Shown here in pieces: positions 23,177 to 30,797 of a stretch of 36,951 nt of DNA. The stretch covers positions 1 to 36,951 of the forward strand of contig DFVG01000051.1 in assembly GCA_002379985.1 (NCBI GenBank), in the 5' to 3' direction. Made by a program: the position numbers and the translations under genes. This DNA is from Flavobacteriaceae bacterium UBA4166. GTDB taxonomy: Bacteria; Bacteroidota; Bacteroidia; Flavobacteriales; Flavobacteriaceae. Each line of letters opens with the position of its first letter. Within the stretch, counting starts at the first letter, position 1. A model generated the notes under the pieces. It was not told the DNA's origin. It saw only the letters and a list, made by a program, of their open reading frames with translations, and did no database searches.

Positions 23177-23623
23177 ATGATGAAAGAATTCTTTAAAGAT
23201 ATTTTCGATTATCACCATCACTTCAATCAAAAAATACTTCAGCAATTACAATCGTATTCATCGAATCTTTCAGAACGTACCCAACCCTTGTTCTCACATA
23301 TCATCAACGCCCATCAAATCTGGAATGCCCGAGTCGCCAACACCAAAGAATTAGGGGTACACCAACTACACTCTTTTTCAGAATGTAAGAACTTAGATCT
23401 TCTAAACTACCAAAAAACGCTGACCATCATAAACGAACGTGATCTTGATGAAACGGTTAGTTACCAAAATTCTAAAGGCATGTCGTTTACCAATACCCTG
23501 CAGGATATATTATTTCATATTGCGAATCATACAACGCATCACCGCGGTCAGATTATTTCAGACCTACGGGCTTCAGGAGTCGCCCCCATAGCTACCGACT
23601 ATATTTTTTTCAAACGGAAGTAA
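23177..23623 (+). CDS. DinB family protein
   Basis: A 148-residue four-helix-bundle protein of the DinB/YfiT type. The metal-binding His triad is present: His46 in INAHQIWNAR, and His118 and His122 in ANHTTHHRGQ. Members include thiol transferases (bacillithiol or mycothiol dependent) and uncharacterised stress proteins. ATG codons at 23177 and 23180 are both possible. Probably co-transcribed with the VOC gene nine bases upstream. Confidence 0.9.
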   Translation: MMKEFFKDIFDYHHHFNQKILQQLQSYSSNLSERTQPLFSHIINAHQIWNARVANTKELGVHQLHSFSECKNLDLLNYQKTLTIINERDLDETVSYQNSKGMSFTNTLQDILFHIANHTTHHRGQIISDLRASGVAPIATDYIFFKRK

Positions 23624-23662
23624 GAGCCCCGAACCTTTCCTCAATCCCTGCAAAATATTCCG

Positions 23663-23670
23663 TACCTTAG
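23663..23670 (+). promoter_or_regulatory. -7 promoter motif TACCTTAG
   Basis: Context AAATATTCCGTACCTTAGAA, 22 bases before the DUF2200 gene. Confidence 0.5.
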
Positions 23671-23692
23671 AACTGTATAGACAACGCTTTCC

Positions 23693-24043
23693 ATGAAAAA
23701 ACATCGCATCTTCACCACCGCCTTTGCCAGTGTATATCCGCATTATGTGGCAAAAGCCGAAAAGAAAGGACATACCCACGAAGAGGTAAATACCATCATA
23801 CAATGGCTCACCGGATATTCACAGTCGGAGTTAGAAGGTGTGCTAAAAAATAAAACCGACTTTGAGACATTTTTTGAGGAAGCGCCACAACTACATCCAA
23901 ATGTGACTAAAATTACCGGTGTGATCTGTGGGCATCGCGTGGAAGAGATAGAAGACCCACTCATGCAGAAAATTCGTTATCTCGATAAATTGATCGATGA
24001 ACTAGCACGCGGAAAAGCCATGGAAAAAATTCTAAGAAAATAG
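23693..24043 (+). CDS. DUF2200 family protein
   Basis: A 116-residue protein with the DUF2200 pattern: IFTTAFASVYPHYVAKAEKKG, EVNTIIQWLTGYS, FEEAPQLHPN and GVICGHRVEEIEDPLMQKIRYLDKL. The family is broadly conserved but of unknown function, with invariant His and Cys residues. The next lipoprotein gene starts 8 bases after its stop, so both are likely in one transcript. Confidence 0.87.
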   Translation: MKKHRIFTTAFASVYPHYVAKAEKKGHTHEEVNTIIQWLTGYSQSELEGVLKNKTDFETFFEEAPQLHPNVTKITGVICGHRVEEIEDPLMQKIRYLDKLIDELARGKAMEKILRK

Positions 24044-24050
24044 CACTCCC

Positions 24051-25136
24051 ATGCGCTCTTCTAACTTTCTTATCTACCGTTATTATGTCGTTTTTCTGTG
24101 TACTTTCCTGTTAGTTTCCTGCAATACGACTGTTGAAAACAAAGTCACTCCCAAGCACGTTGCTGAGTCCCAAAAACAAGTAACACCCAAACTCCTGAAC
24201 ACGAAAGCAAGTTTTTATAATGGAATGATAGACAGCAACAATCACTTATGGTTCGCAACGCGCGGGAATGGTATTTATAACTTTGACGGAAAGAAATTCA
24301 AAAATTATACAACCGAAGAAGGTATGAGCAGCAACCATGTCAATTGTATTTTTGAAGATTCTAAAGGCATGTTATGGATCGGAACGGATAAAGGAGTAGA
24401 TCTCTTCGATGGTAATATGTCATTTCAGCACCTCAACATTCCCTTTACAGACACCACTAGTGTTTGGCTAGATACCGTATACCCCGTGGTAAACCCCAAT
24501 GAGGTAATGTCAATTCTAGAGGATGAAAATGGAGCTATTTGGCTGGGCACGAATGGCGCTGGAGTGTATCAATATGACGATCAAAAATTCACACAGCATC
24601 TTTCAAATATTGGCATGGTCTACGATGATGGTCTGCATCACAACATCGTTCTAAGTATGGATAAGGACGGTTCAGGAAATCTCTGGTTCTCATCACTGAG
24701 TCATGGCGGAGTGAGTAAATTTGATGGTGAAAAATTCATTCACTACGTCTCAAATTTAAGCGATGATTTTGTACGCGTGGTGTATGTAGATCGAAAGAAT
24801 ACCGTCTGGGTGGGCACGCATGGGAACAATAAAGGCGGACTCGATCGTATGGATGCTTCCGGTATTACTACTTTCTATAAAACTACAGATGGCTTTCGGC
24901 ATAATAATGTGTCTAATATCTTCGAAGATTCAAAAGGACATCTGTGGATTGCCAGTGGCATTACTCCACTCAGCACATTAAAGGATGGGCATTTTGAGGT
25001 ATTTACCGTGGAAGATCAGGTGTTTTCAAATATTCGCTTCTTAGTGGAAGATGTCAATGGAAATATATGGTTTGGAGGGCGTAACGGACTTTGGAAGTAC
25101 GACGGCGATCAGGCACTCTATATGATACAGGCGTAA
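24051..25136 (+). CDS. two-component-regulator propeller lipoprotein
   Basis: A 361-residue lipoprotein (lipobox LVSC, Cys24) with seven Reg_prop-type repeats (LWFATRGNGIYNFDG, LWIGTDKGVDLFDG, IWLGTNGAGVYQYDD and four more, ending IWFGGRNGLWKYDG), giving one complete seven-bladed propeller. It is a clear relative of the protein at 16187 and, like it, lacks a kinase or DNA-binding partner domain. A sensing or sugar-binding role on the cell surface is an inference. The 142 bases after it hold no recognised feature. Confidence 0.87.
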   Translation: MRSSNFLIYRYYVVFLCTFLLVSCNTTVENKVTPKHVAESQKQVTPKLLNTKASFYNGMIDSNNHLWFATRGNGIYNFDGKKFKNYTTEEGMSSNHVNCIFEDSKGMLWIGTDKGVDLFDGNMSFQHLNIPFTDTTSVWLDTVYPVVNPNEVMSILEDENGAIWLGTNGAGVYQYDDQKFTQHLSNIGMVYDDGLHHNIVLSMDKDGSGNLWFSSLSHGGVSKFDGEKFIHYVSNLSDDFVRVVYVDRKNTVWVGTHGNNKGGLDRMDASGITTFYKTTDGFRHNNVSNIFEDSKGHLWIASGITPLSTLKDGHFEVFTVEDQVFSNIRFLVEDVNGNIWFGGRNGLWKYDGDQALYMIQA

Positions 25137-25278
25137 ATTGTTTAATTCTGAAAAGAGCGCTCAAAAGCTTCCCTAACTGAAGCAATAGTCTCACGCGTTC
25201 AACCGTGCCACTAACTCATTGCTTATAGTATTTCATTTTGATACAACGTAGGTTTATAGAAACAAAAACCATTATCTT

Positions 25279-25689
25279 ATGAAAACACGTATTCTTTCCA
25301 CCGCAAAGCCATTTTCCCATCTTTTTTTCTTCGGAATAATGCTGCTATTAGCATTTATGGTCACGACTTCGGCGACCGCCCAAGAACAGAAAAGAACCGT
25401 CACCGGTATTGTTAAAAGTACAGACGGTCCTGTATTTGGCGCGACCGTAGTACTCAAAGGAACTGCCATTGGCGTAGTTACCGATGAAAAAGGGGGCTTT
25501 ACCTTTCCGGAAGCACTCGCAGAAAACGACGTTCTGGTCGTGAGTTTTTTGGGGTATGAAACGGCTGAAGTTATCATCAGCGACCAAACGACTTTTGTCA
25601 CTCCATTTTTAGCAGACAATCCGGTAATTATTAAAACAGCGATACGGACGCGTAATACAAGCACTACTGCAGAAGTATTTCAGCATTAA
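25279..25689 (+). CDS. small carboxypeptidase-regulatory-like domain protein
   Basis: A 136-residue exported protein: signal peptide 1-35 (long, ending ATAQ), then one beta-sandwich domain of the CarboxypepD_reg-like type (TVTGIVKSTDGPVFGATVVLKGTAIGVVTDEKGGFTF, quoted in part; then VVSFLGYETAEV). This is the domain that normally begins SusC-like TonB-dependent receptors; here it stands alone, with no TonB box or barrel. Role unknown. The transglutaminase-like gene begins 9 bases later. Confidence 0.82.
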   Translation: MKTRILSTAKPFSHLFFFGIMLLLAFMVTTSATAQEQKRTVTGIVKSTDGPVFGATVVLKGTAIGVVTDEKGGFTFPEALAENDVLVVSFLGYETAEVIISDQTTFVTPFLADNPVIIKTAIRTRNTSTTAEVFQH

Positions 25690-25698
25690 TCCTAAATA

Positions 25699-26379
25699 AT
25701 GAGAGTACTTATTGTGATCACAGCCTTCATCTTTATGATGCCACTTCGCGCACAGCGCAGTGATTTTGAAGCTATTGATTTTTGGAGAGCAGACTACATG
25801 GCAACCCAACAACAAGGTGAAGGCTTACAACAACTTCCCATCTTAGTACATCATCTAACGGCAACCTTGAATACTGACGTTGAAAAATTTCGTGCCATAT
25901 ACTATTGGGTGTGTCACAACATAAAGGGAAACTATCATCTCATGCGCAAGAACCGAAACATGATCCGTAAGCTTGAAAACGATCCGCAAGCACTTGAGGC
26001 ATGGAATAACACCATACAAAAAGAAGTGTTCAAAACACTGTTGACCTCCAACGAGACCCTGTGTACGGGCTACGCCTATCTTCTGAAAGAAATGGCAGCT
26101 TTGGCAGGCATTGAAAGCGAGATCGTGCATGGGACCGGGATTTGGAATGGAAATGGAAGTAGTTCCAAAGATAAATCCATGCATTCTTGGAATGCGGTAA
26201 AACTCAACGGTAAATGGTATCTCTGTGACGCCACTTGGTCTAGCGGGTACATAGATATGGAAAATCTTCTCTTTGCCTTTGATTATGATGACCGCTTTTT
26301 TCTTATGGAACCTGAAGATTTTGCAAAAACACATCAACCTGCACAAGTCAAATGGGAGCTACTTCCTCAAGAAAATTAG
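25699..26379 (+). CDS. exported transglutaminase-like protein
   Basis: A 226-residue protein with signal peptide 1-18 (ending LRAQ) and a transglutaminase/cysteine-protease core: Cys122 in ETLCTGYAYLLKEMAALAG, His162 in HSWNAVKLNGKWY and Asp177 in LCDATW form the usual triad. In bacteria such proteins are most often peptidases or involved in cell-envelope maturation; substrate unknown. Closely spaced behind the carboxypeptidase-regulatory-like gene. Confidence 0.87.
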   Translation: MRVLIVITAFIFMMPLRAQRSDFEAIDFWRADYMATQQQGEGLQQLPILVHHLTATLNTDVEKFRAIYYWVCHNIKGNYHLMRKNRNMIRKLENDPQALEAWNNTIQKEVFKTLLTSNETLCTGYAYLLKEMAALAGIESEIVHGTGIWNGNGSSSKDKSMHSWNAVKLNGKWYLCDATWSSGYIDMENLLFAFDYDDRFFLMEPEDFAKTHQPAQVKWELLPQEN

Positions 26380-26434
26380 GGAGGCTTCTCAAAAATCTTT
26401 GTCGCAATTCTATGGAATTAAGTATCTTCCCAAA

Positions 26435-27046
26435 GTGAATGATGCTGTCTCCTTATCAGAAAAAGAAAAGCGACAATACCAAGAACGCTTTTTGGAAGAA
26501 TTTCCATACGCGACCTCACAAGAACGCGCTGATTTACAAACCCATATTTCCTTTACAACCTATAAAAAAGGAGATTTCTTCTTAGCAAACGGAACCATTC
26601 AAACCGCTATGGGTTTTGTGTGTCGCGGACTCTTACGACGGTACTACGTAAACGAAAAAGGAAATCAGATTACCACCGGATTTATTTCCGAAGAACAATT
26701 TGCCACCGACTATCCGGCCTTTCTCCGGCAGCAACCCACTAAATACAATTTACAATGCCTGGAGCCTTCAGTGATCATTACCTTGCCCTTTGAAGTGATA
26801 CAAGTAAGCTATAGCAGTTCTAAGAATAGTGAACGGCACGGGCGTCAAATTGCAGAACGCGTGTTGACCATTTTAAGTGATCGAGTGGAAGGATTCTTAT
26901 TTCTCACTGCGGAAGAACGCTATCTGAAATTCTTGGAAGAGCATCCTAATCTCAGTAACCGAGTTAGCTTGACCCATCTTTCCTCTTTTCTTGGAATTGA
27001 ACGGCAATCCCTTAGCAGAATCCGAAAAAGGATTGCTAAAAAATGA
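26435..27046 (+). CDS. Crp/Fnr family transcriptional regulator
   Basis: About 203 residues. A cyclic-nucleotide-binding-type beta-roll (DLQTHISFTTYKKGDFFLANGTI, AMGFVCRGLLRRYYVNEKG) is followed by a long dimer helix and a C-terminal winged helix (NRVSLTHLSSFLGIERQSLSRIRKRI). The start is uncertain: the open frame begins at 26273 inside the transglutaminase gene, but family length and domain layout point to GTG at 26435, the first plausible start past that gene. A TATCTTCC motif sits immediately before it. No FNR-type Cys cluster is visible, and the ligand is unknown. A palindrome lies just after the gene. Confidence 0.83.
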   Translation: MNDAVSLSEKEKRQYQERFLEEFPYATSQERADLQTHISFTTYKKGDFFLANGTIQTAMGFVCRGLLRRYYVNEKGNQITTGFISEEQFATDYPAFLRQQPTKYNLQCLEPSVIITLPFEVIQVSYSSSKNSERHGRQIAERVLTILSDRVEGFLFLTAEERYLKFLEEHPNLSNRVSLTHLSSFLGIERQSLSRIRKRIAKK

Positions 27047-27049
27047 TTT

Positions 27050-27065
27050 TGTCACAAATGTGACA
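27050..27065. promoter_or_regulatory. palindrome TGTCACAAATGTGACA, likely regulator operator
   Basis: Perfect seven-base inverted repeat with two central bases, between the Crp/Fnr gene and the M20 hydrolase. A further half-site TGTGACA lies at 27094-27100, touching the start codon. Crp/Fnr proteins bind such symmetric TGTGA-like arms, so the neighbouring regulator is the natural candidate. Note that the arms are arranged TCACA-TGTGA, the reverse order of the E. coli CRP site. Confidence 0.5.
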
Positions 27066-27099
27066 GGTACGTAACATCTCTTTGCCGCATCTTTGTGAC

Positions 27100-28416
27100 A
27101 TGAAGAAAATAACATACATCGCCATCATTTGTAGTTTTTACCACATCATGGGAAGCTACGCTCAAACGCAAAATACTAATAACGCTCTACATCTTGAGAT
27201 TCAACAAGAAACCGCAGCGATAACCGACTCCCTGATTAAGGTACGCCGTTATCTACACCAATATCCAGAGCTATCGGGAGCAGAAGAAAAGACGGCTCAT
27301 TTTGTCGCTCAATATTTACGTCGATTGGGCTTAGAAGTGCACACGGGTATAGGAGGACATAGCGTTATAGGAATTCTTCGAGGCGCCCAAAACGGACCTA
27401 AAATCGCTTGGCGCGCCGATATGGATGCCCTGCCTTCAGAAGATCCTGATGGCGTTCCCTTTGCTTCTAAACATCCTGGAGTACGCCATCAATGCGGACA
27501 TGACGTACACACAGCGATAGGGTTGGGGATCGCTTCTGTGTTGTCGAAACAAAAGAAAGACGTAAAAGGAACTGTATATTTTATTTTTCAGCCTTCCGAA
27601 GAAAACTATAAAGGAGCAAATGCTATGATAGCAGATGGCCTCTTCGATTTGATACAACCCGATGAAATCTATGCCGCACATATTTCTCCGATGCCAAGCG
27701 GACTCATAGCAACGAAACCAGATTACGTATTCGCGAATTATCGCCAACTCAAACTCACTTTCGAAAAAAGCAACATAGCGGATGTAGAACAGGTGATTTC
27801 GGATTCAAGATCAATCTTATCAGAACTACAAAATGTCCCAAGTGAAGGTCCGTTTTGGAACAATCGCACCTTACTAGATCCTAACATAGGTGTAGGAAGT
27901 CCTACTACGATATTTAAAGATTACATTACTGTTGAAGACAACATGCCAGTAGAAGAAAAAGAGAACACCATTGCTGTAAGCGCTTACCTTACGCTTAGCA
28001 ATCCAACCATCTTAGATTCGCTACCAACCTATGTGGAACGTCGTCTACAGACATCAGGCTATGCCAACGCCCTAAAGAGTGTGAGCTATGCTTCCGATAC
28101 TTTTGTATATGGCGAGCAACGCAAGCAGTTGATCAATGATGCAGTGTTGACGAAGGAAGTTTTGTCTCGCCTTTCCAGCGTCTATGGTGACACTGTCGTT
28201 CCGCCGATGTATGGGGTTATTCCTGATGGTAGAGGCGATGATTTCTCATTTTTCCAAGAGCGAGTTCCCGGGGTGTACTTTCTTATGGGTGGGTCAAACT
28301 TCGAAAAGGGGATCATTGCCATGCCTCATGCTCCAAATTTTAACGTTGATGAGAGTTGTATCCCAAGCGGCGTTACTTTTTTCTCTTCTCTGATCGTAGA
28401 AAGGCTTTATCAGTAA
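27100..28416 (+). CDS. M20 family metallohydrolase (amidohydrolase), exported
   Basis: A 438-residue zinc hydrolase of the M20D aminoacylase/amidohydrolase type. A signal peptide ends at about residue 22 (SYAQ). Metal and catalytic residues: RADMDALP (Asp107/Asp109), QCGHDVH (Cys132, His134), QPSEEN (Glu167/Glu168), His194 in AAHIS and a late MPHAPNFN His. Relatives cleave N-acyl or N-aryl amino acids and hippurate; export to the periplasm is less usual. The ATG is chosen over the upstream in-frame TTG because the leader begins there. Likely regulated through the palindrome upstream. Confidence 0.9.
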   Translation: MKKITYIAIICSFYHIMGSYAQTQNTNNALHLEIQQETAAITDSLIKVRRYLHQYPELSGAEEKTAHFVAQYLRRLGLEVHTGIGGHSVIGILRGAQNGPKIAWRADMDALPSEDPDGVPFASKHPGVRHQCGHDVHTAIGLGIASVLSKQKKDVKGTVYFIFQPSEENYKGANAMIADGLFDLIQPDEIYAAHISPMPSGLIATKPDYVFANYRQLKLTFEKSNIADVEQVISDSRSILSELQNVPSEGPFWNNRTLLDPNIGVGSPTTIFKDYITVEDNMPVEEKENTIAVSAYLTLSNPTILDSLPTYVERRLQTSGYANALKSVSYASDTFVYGEQRKQLINDAVLTKEVLSRLSSVYGDTVVPPMYGVIPDGRGDDFSFFQERVPGVYFLMGGSNFEKGIIAMPHAPNFNVDESCIPSGVTFFSSLIVERLYQ

Positions 28417-28608
28417 GAACATTACAGATTAAAAGCATATAGTTCTTGTAGTGAATTTTAATGCATTAAACACTTTGCTTTACAAGCGAATCATTTAGAA
28501 TAGAGATCAGAAAACATCATTAAGAAGATTGGCAACGCTCAGGAAACATTTTCTGAAACCTTTAAATAAATACCTTCCTGGCAAAGCAATCATTGCCAAT
28601 AGATTCCG

Positions 28609-28616
28609 TACCTTGT
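28609..28616 (+). promoter_or_regulatory. -7 promoter motif TACCTTGT, adjacent to the start codon
   Basis: Context AGATTCCGTACCTTGTGGTT directly followed by ATG. Only four bases lie between the motif and the start codon, implying a leaderless mRNA. Confidence 0.5.
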
Positions 28617-28620
28617 GGTT

Positions 28621-29433
28621 ATGGAATCTTACAAATTGCCATTTTCAGTCGCGGTTCTAGAGCCACTCAAAAAAGTTTATTTTTGGTTCGCTTTGGTATT
28701 GGTCGTAGTGGGGTTGTCAATCGTTCAAGACTATATTTTCAGCGAAGTAAGAAACACTGGGTTTTATCTTTCAGAATCATTACTATACAATAGTATTTGG
28801 ATGTACTTTTTGCCCTTGGGGTGGCTTCAGCTAAACCTATTGCAGCGCACCACGATAGATAATGGTTATCTGCGATGGTCTCTCTACAGCCTTCTAGCAC
28901 TCGCGATGACGCTAGTGCACCTCCTTTTGTTTACAACGGTTTTTGTAAGTATGAGTGCTTTGGTATTCTCCCCAAGCCATCATTTTTCAGCAATTTTCAA
29001 TACCGCCCTGACGCGGCAGTTCTTTATTTTGGCCACAGTGTATGGTTTGGTTGTGTGGCTTCGGAAGCGACCGTTCCTCACAACAACATCACATTCAGTT
29101 GCAAAAGAAACCACTGTCATCAAGGTAAAAGTGGGCACCAAAATAATATCGATTCCGCAGGAAGAAATTCAATACATCACTACCGATAAACCCTATTCAG
29201 CCATAAGTGTTGCCGGTAAAAAATATTTGGATTCAAGAAGTTTGAAAATGTTTGAAACGATGTTGACTTCGGAAGATTTCATGCGCGTACATCGCTCAAC
29301 ACTTCTCAATGTCCAAGCAGTAAAAGAATTACGCTCTCGTAAAAATGGCGATTATGATGTGCTTCTGAAGCATGGAGAGGAAGTAAGACTAAGCAGACAT
29401 TACCGAATCAATTGGGAGCGACTCCTCCACTAA
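28621..29433 (+). CDS. membrane-bound LytTR family transcriptional regulator
   Basis: A 270-residue protein with four transmembrane helices (about 20-40, 52-75, 88-115 and 128-148) followed by a LytTR DNA-binding domain (about 168-268: IKVKVGTKIISIPQEEIQYI, DFMRVHRSTLLNVQAVKELRS, VRLSRHYRINW). Such proteins bind DNA while anchored in the inner membrane. GTG at 28615 is also in frame, but it overlaps the promoter motif. The 204 bases before it contain an inverted repeat ATTGGCAA/TTGCCAAT (28528 and 28593) and no gene. Confidence 0.9.
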   Translation: MESYKLPFSVAVLEPLKKVYFWFALVLVVVGLSIVQDYIFSEVRNTGFYLSESLLYNSIWMYFLPLGWLQLNLLQRTTIDNGYLRWSLYSLLALAMTLVHLLLFTTVFVSMSALVFSPSHHFSAIFNTALTRQFFILATVYGLVVWLRKRPFLTTTSHSVAKETTVIKVKVGTKIISIPQEEIQYITTDKPYSAISVAGKKYLDSRSLKMFETMLTSEDFMRVHRSTLLNVQAVKELRSRKNGDYDVLLKHGEEVRLSRHYRINWERLLH

Positions 29434-29519
29434 GACAGCCTTCTCCTCCACTGAGAAATAGTTGGCTCGCTTCAGGCTAATACGTCCTAAAAACAAAGTA
29501 ACTTCCGTCAAAAATTTTC

Positions 29520-30734
29520 ATGAAGTTATTCATTCACACCCTACTATGTACGGTCTTTGTAGGTCAATTTGTTGGTTGCGTGGGTCAAGTACCTAAAGAA
29601 AAAGATCCAACAACCACTTTAAGTCAAGACTTTGATACCAACCCTCCTTTTTATTATAAGATTCCGAATCAACCAACAGCTGTAGATACCAGTGCCGGAT
29701 GGAAGGTAAACGGACAAAAAATATTGCTCACAGGAACGGTGTATGAGGCCAATGGTACCACGGCTGCGAAAGGAGCGCTGTTGTATTATTATCATACAAA
29801 TCCCCAAGGTATTTACGAAGTAGCTCCAGGCGAACCCTTGAACATGCCAAAGAATTCGTTAGGGCAAACTCATGGATATATGCGGGGTTGGGTACAAACA
29901 GGAGTCGATGGCACCTATGAGATCTATACGGTATTGCCGGGAAGTTACCCCAACAGGAAAGAACCTGCCCATGTGCACATTTCCGTAAAGGAACCCAATG
30001 TAGAAACCCCTTACTATCTAGACGATTTTGTATTTGACCATGATCCGCTTCTTACGAGCATAGAGCGGAATCAGCTGAAAAATCGAGGAGGTAGCGGGGT
30101 CATCCGTTTTGTGCAGCATGAGAATCTCTGGGTGGGCGAGCGCGATATTTATTTAGGTCGAAATATCCCCAACTATCCCCACACTATGGATCCTAAGATT
30201 CGTTCGGGAAAATTGATGGGAGAAGACATCACTTCGTTCACGCCATATCACGCTTTTGGTCCTGACGCGGGTACCACGGTTTGCCCCATTTGCAAATACG
30301 GTTGGTATCACGGAATTCTATATTTTGTAGGAGCGAAGGCTGATTGGTCCGCCATCAAAAAATGGTTACAATTCTTAGAAGAGGAAAGTATCGCAAGAGA
30401 CCGTTCGCTCAAGGTCTATTTTGTCTACGGAAACCCCAATAATTATGATAAAGCACAGCGTTTCGAAATGTTGAAAGCTTTAGGAGCGGAACTCAACCTC
30501 GAACACCTAGCACTAACTTTTGTCCCTTCTTTTACGGATACCATTTCTGAAATTGATAAAAACCAAATCAATCCTGCTGTAGAAAACACCTTTTTAATGT
30601 ACAAGAGAAGCAAAGTGATCGGCAATTTTGTGAACCTCGATCCTACCCCAGAGAATTTTCAAAAATTAAGAAAAACCTTGGATGCCTCTGTAAACCCTTG
30701 GTTTTATTTATCGGCACCCACGTACAAGCATTAG
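29520..30734 (+). CDS. intradiol-dioxygenase-like lipoprotein with CxxC C-terminal domain
   Basis: A 404-residue lipoprotein (lipobox FVGC, Cys20). Residues about 60-215 match intradiol ring-cleavage dioxygenases such as PcaH: TGTVYEANGTTAAKGALLYYYHT, TGVDGTYEIYTVLPGSYP, with candidate iron ligands Tyr143, His151 and His153 in PAHVHISV. Residues about 240-400 form a second domain with TVCPICKYGW (Cys255/Cys258) and alternating strands and helices, resembling a thioredoxin or redoxin fold. Intradiol enzymes are normally soluble and single-domain, so both the lipid anchor and the fusion are unusual. Confidence 0.83.
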   Translation: MKLFIHTLLCTVFVGQFVGCVGQVPKEKDPTTTLSQDFDTNPPFYYKIPNQPTAVDTSAGWKVNGQKILLTGTVYEANGTTAAKGALLYYYHTNPQGIYEVAPGEPLNMPKNSLGQTHGYMRGWVQTGVDGTYEIYTVLPGSYPNRKEPAHVHISVKEPNVETPYYLDDFVFDHDPLLTSIERNQLKNRGGSGVIRFVQHENLWVGERDIYLGRNIPNYPHTMDPKIRSGKLMGEDITSFTPYHAFGPDAGTTVCPICKYGWYHGILYFVGAKADWSAIKKWLQFLEEESIARDRSLKVYFVYGNPNNYDKAQRFEMLKALGAELNLEHLALTFVPSFTDTISEIDKNQINPAVENTFLMYKRSKVIGNFVNLDPTPENFQKLRKTLDASVNPWFYLSAPTYKH

Positions 30735-30785
30735 GAAAGATTTAATTTCAAACATAAGATCACAGCGCTTGCTAAATAATTGGCG

Positions 30786-30793
30786 TATCTTTA
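30786..30793 (+). promoter_or_regulatory. -7 promoter motif TATCTTTA, adjacent to the start codon
   Basis: Directly abuts ATG at 30794, with the in-frame ATG of the gene at 30798. Transcription would begin at or next to the start codon. Confidence 0.45.
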
Positions 30794-30797
30794 ATGA

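Noticed and set aside
25137..25278. Palindrome GAGCGCTC and AAGCAAT/ATTGCTT arms in the gap after the second propeller gene
   Set aside because: Short and not placed against a promoter motif; nothing else seen in this gap.
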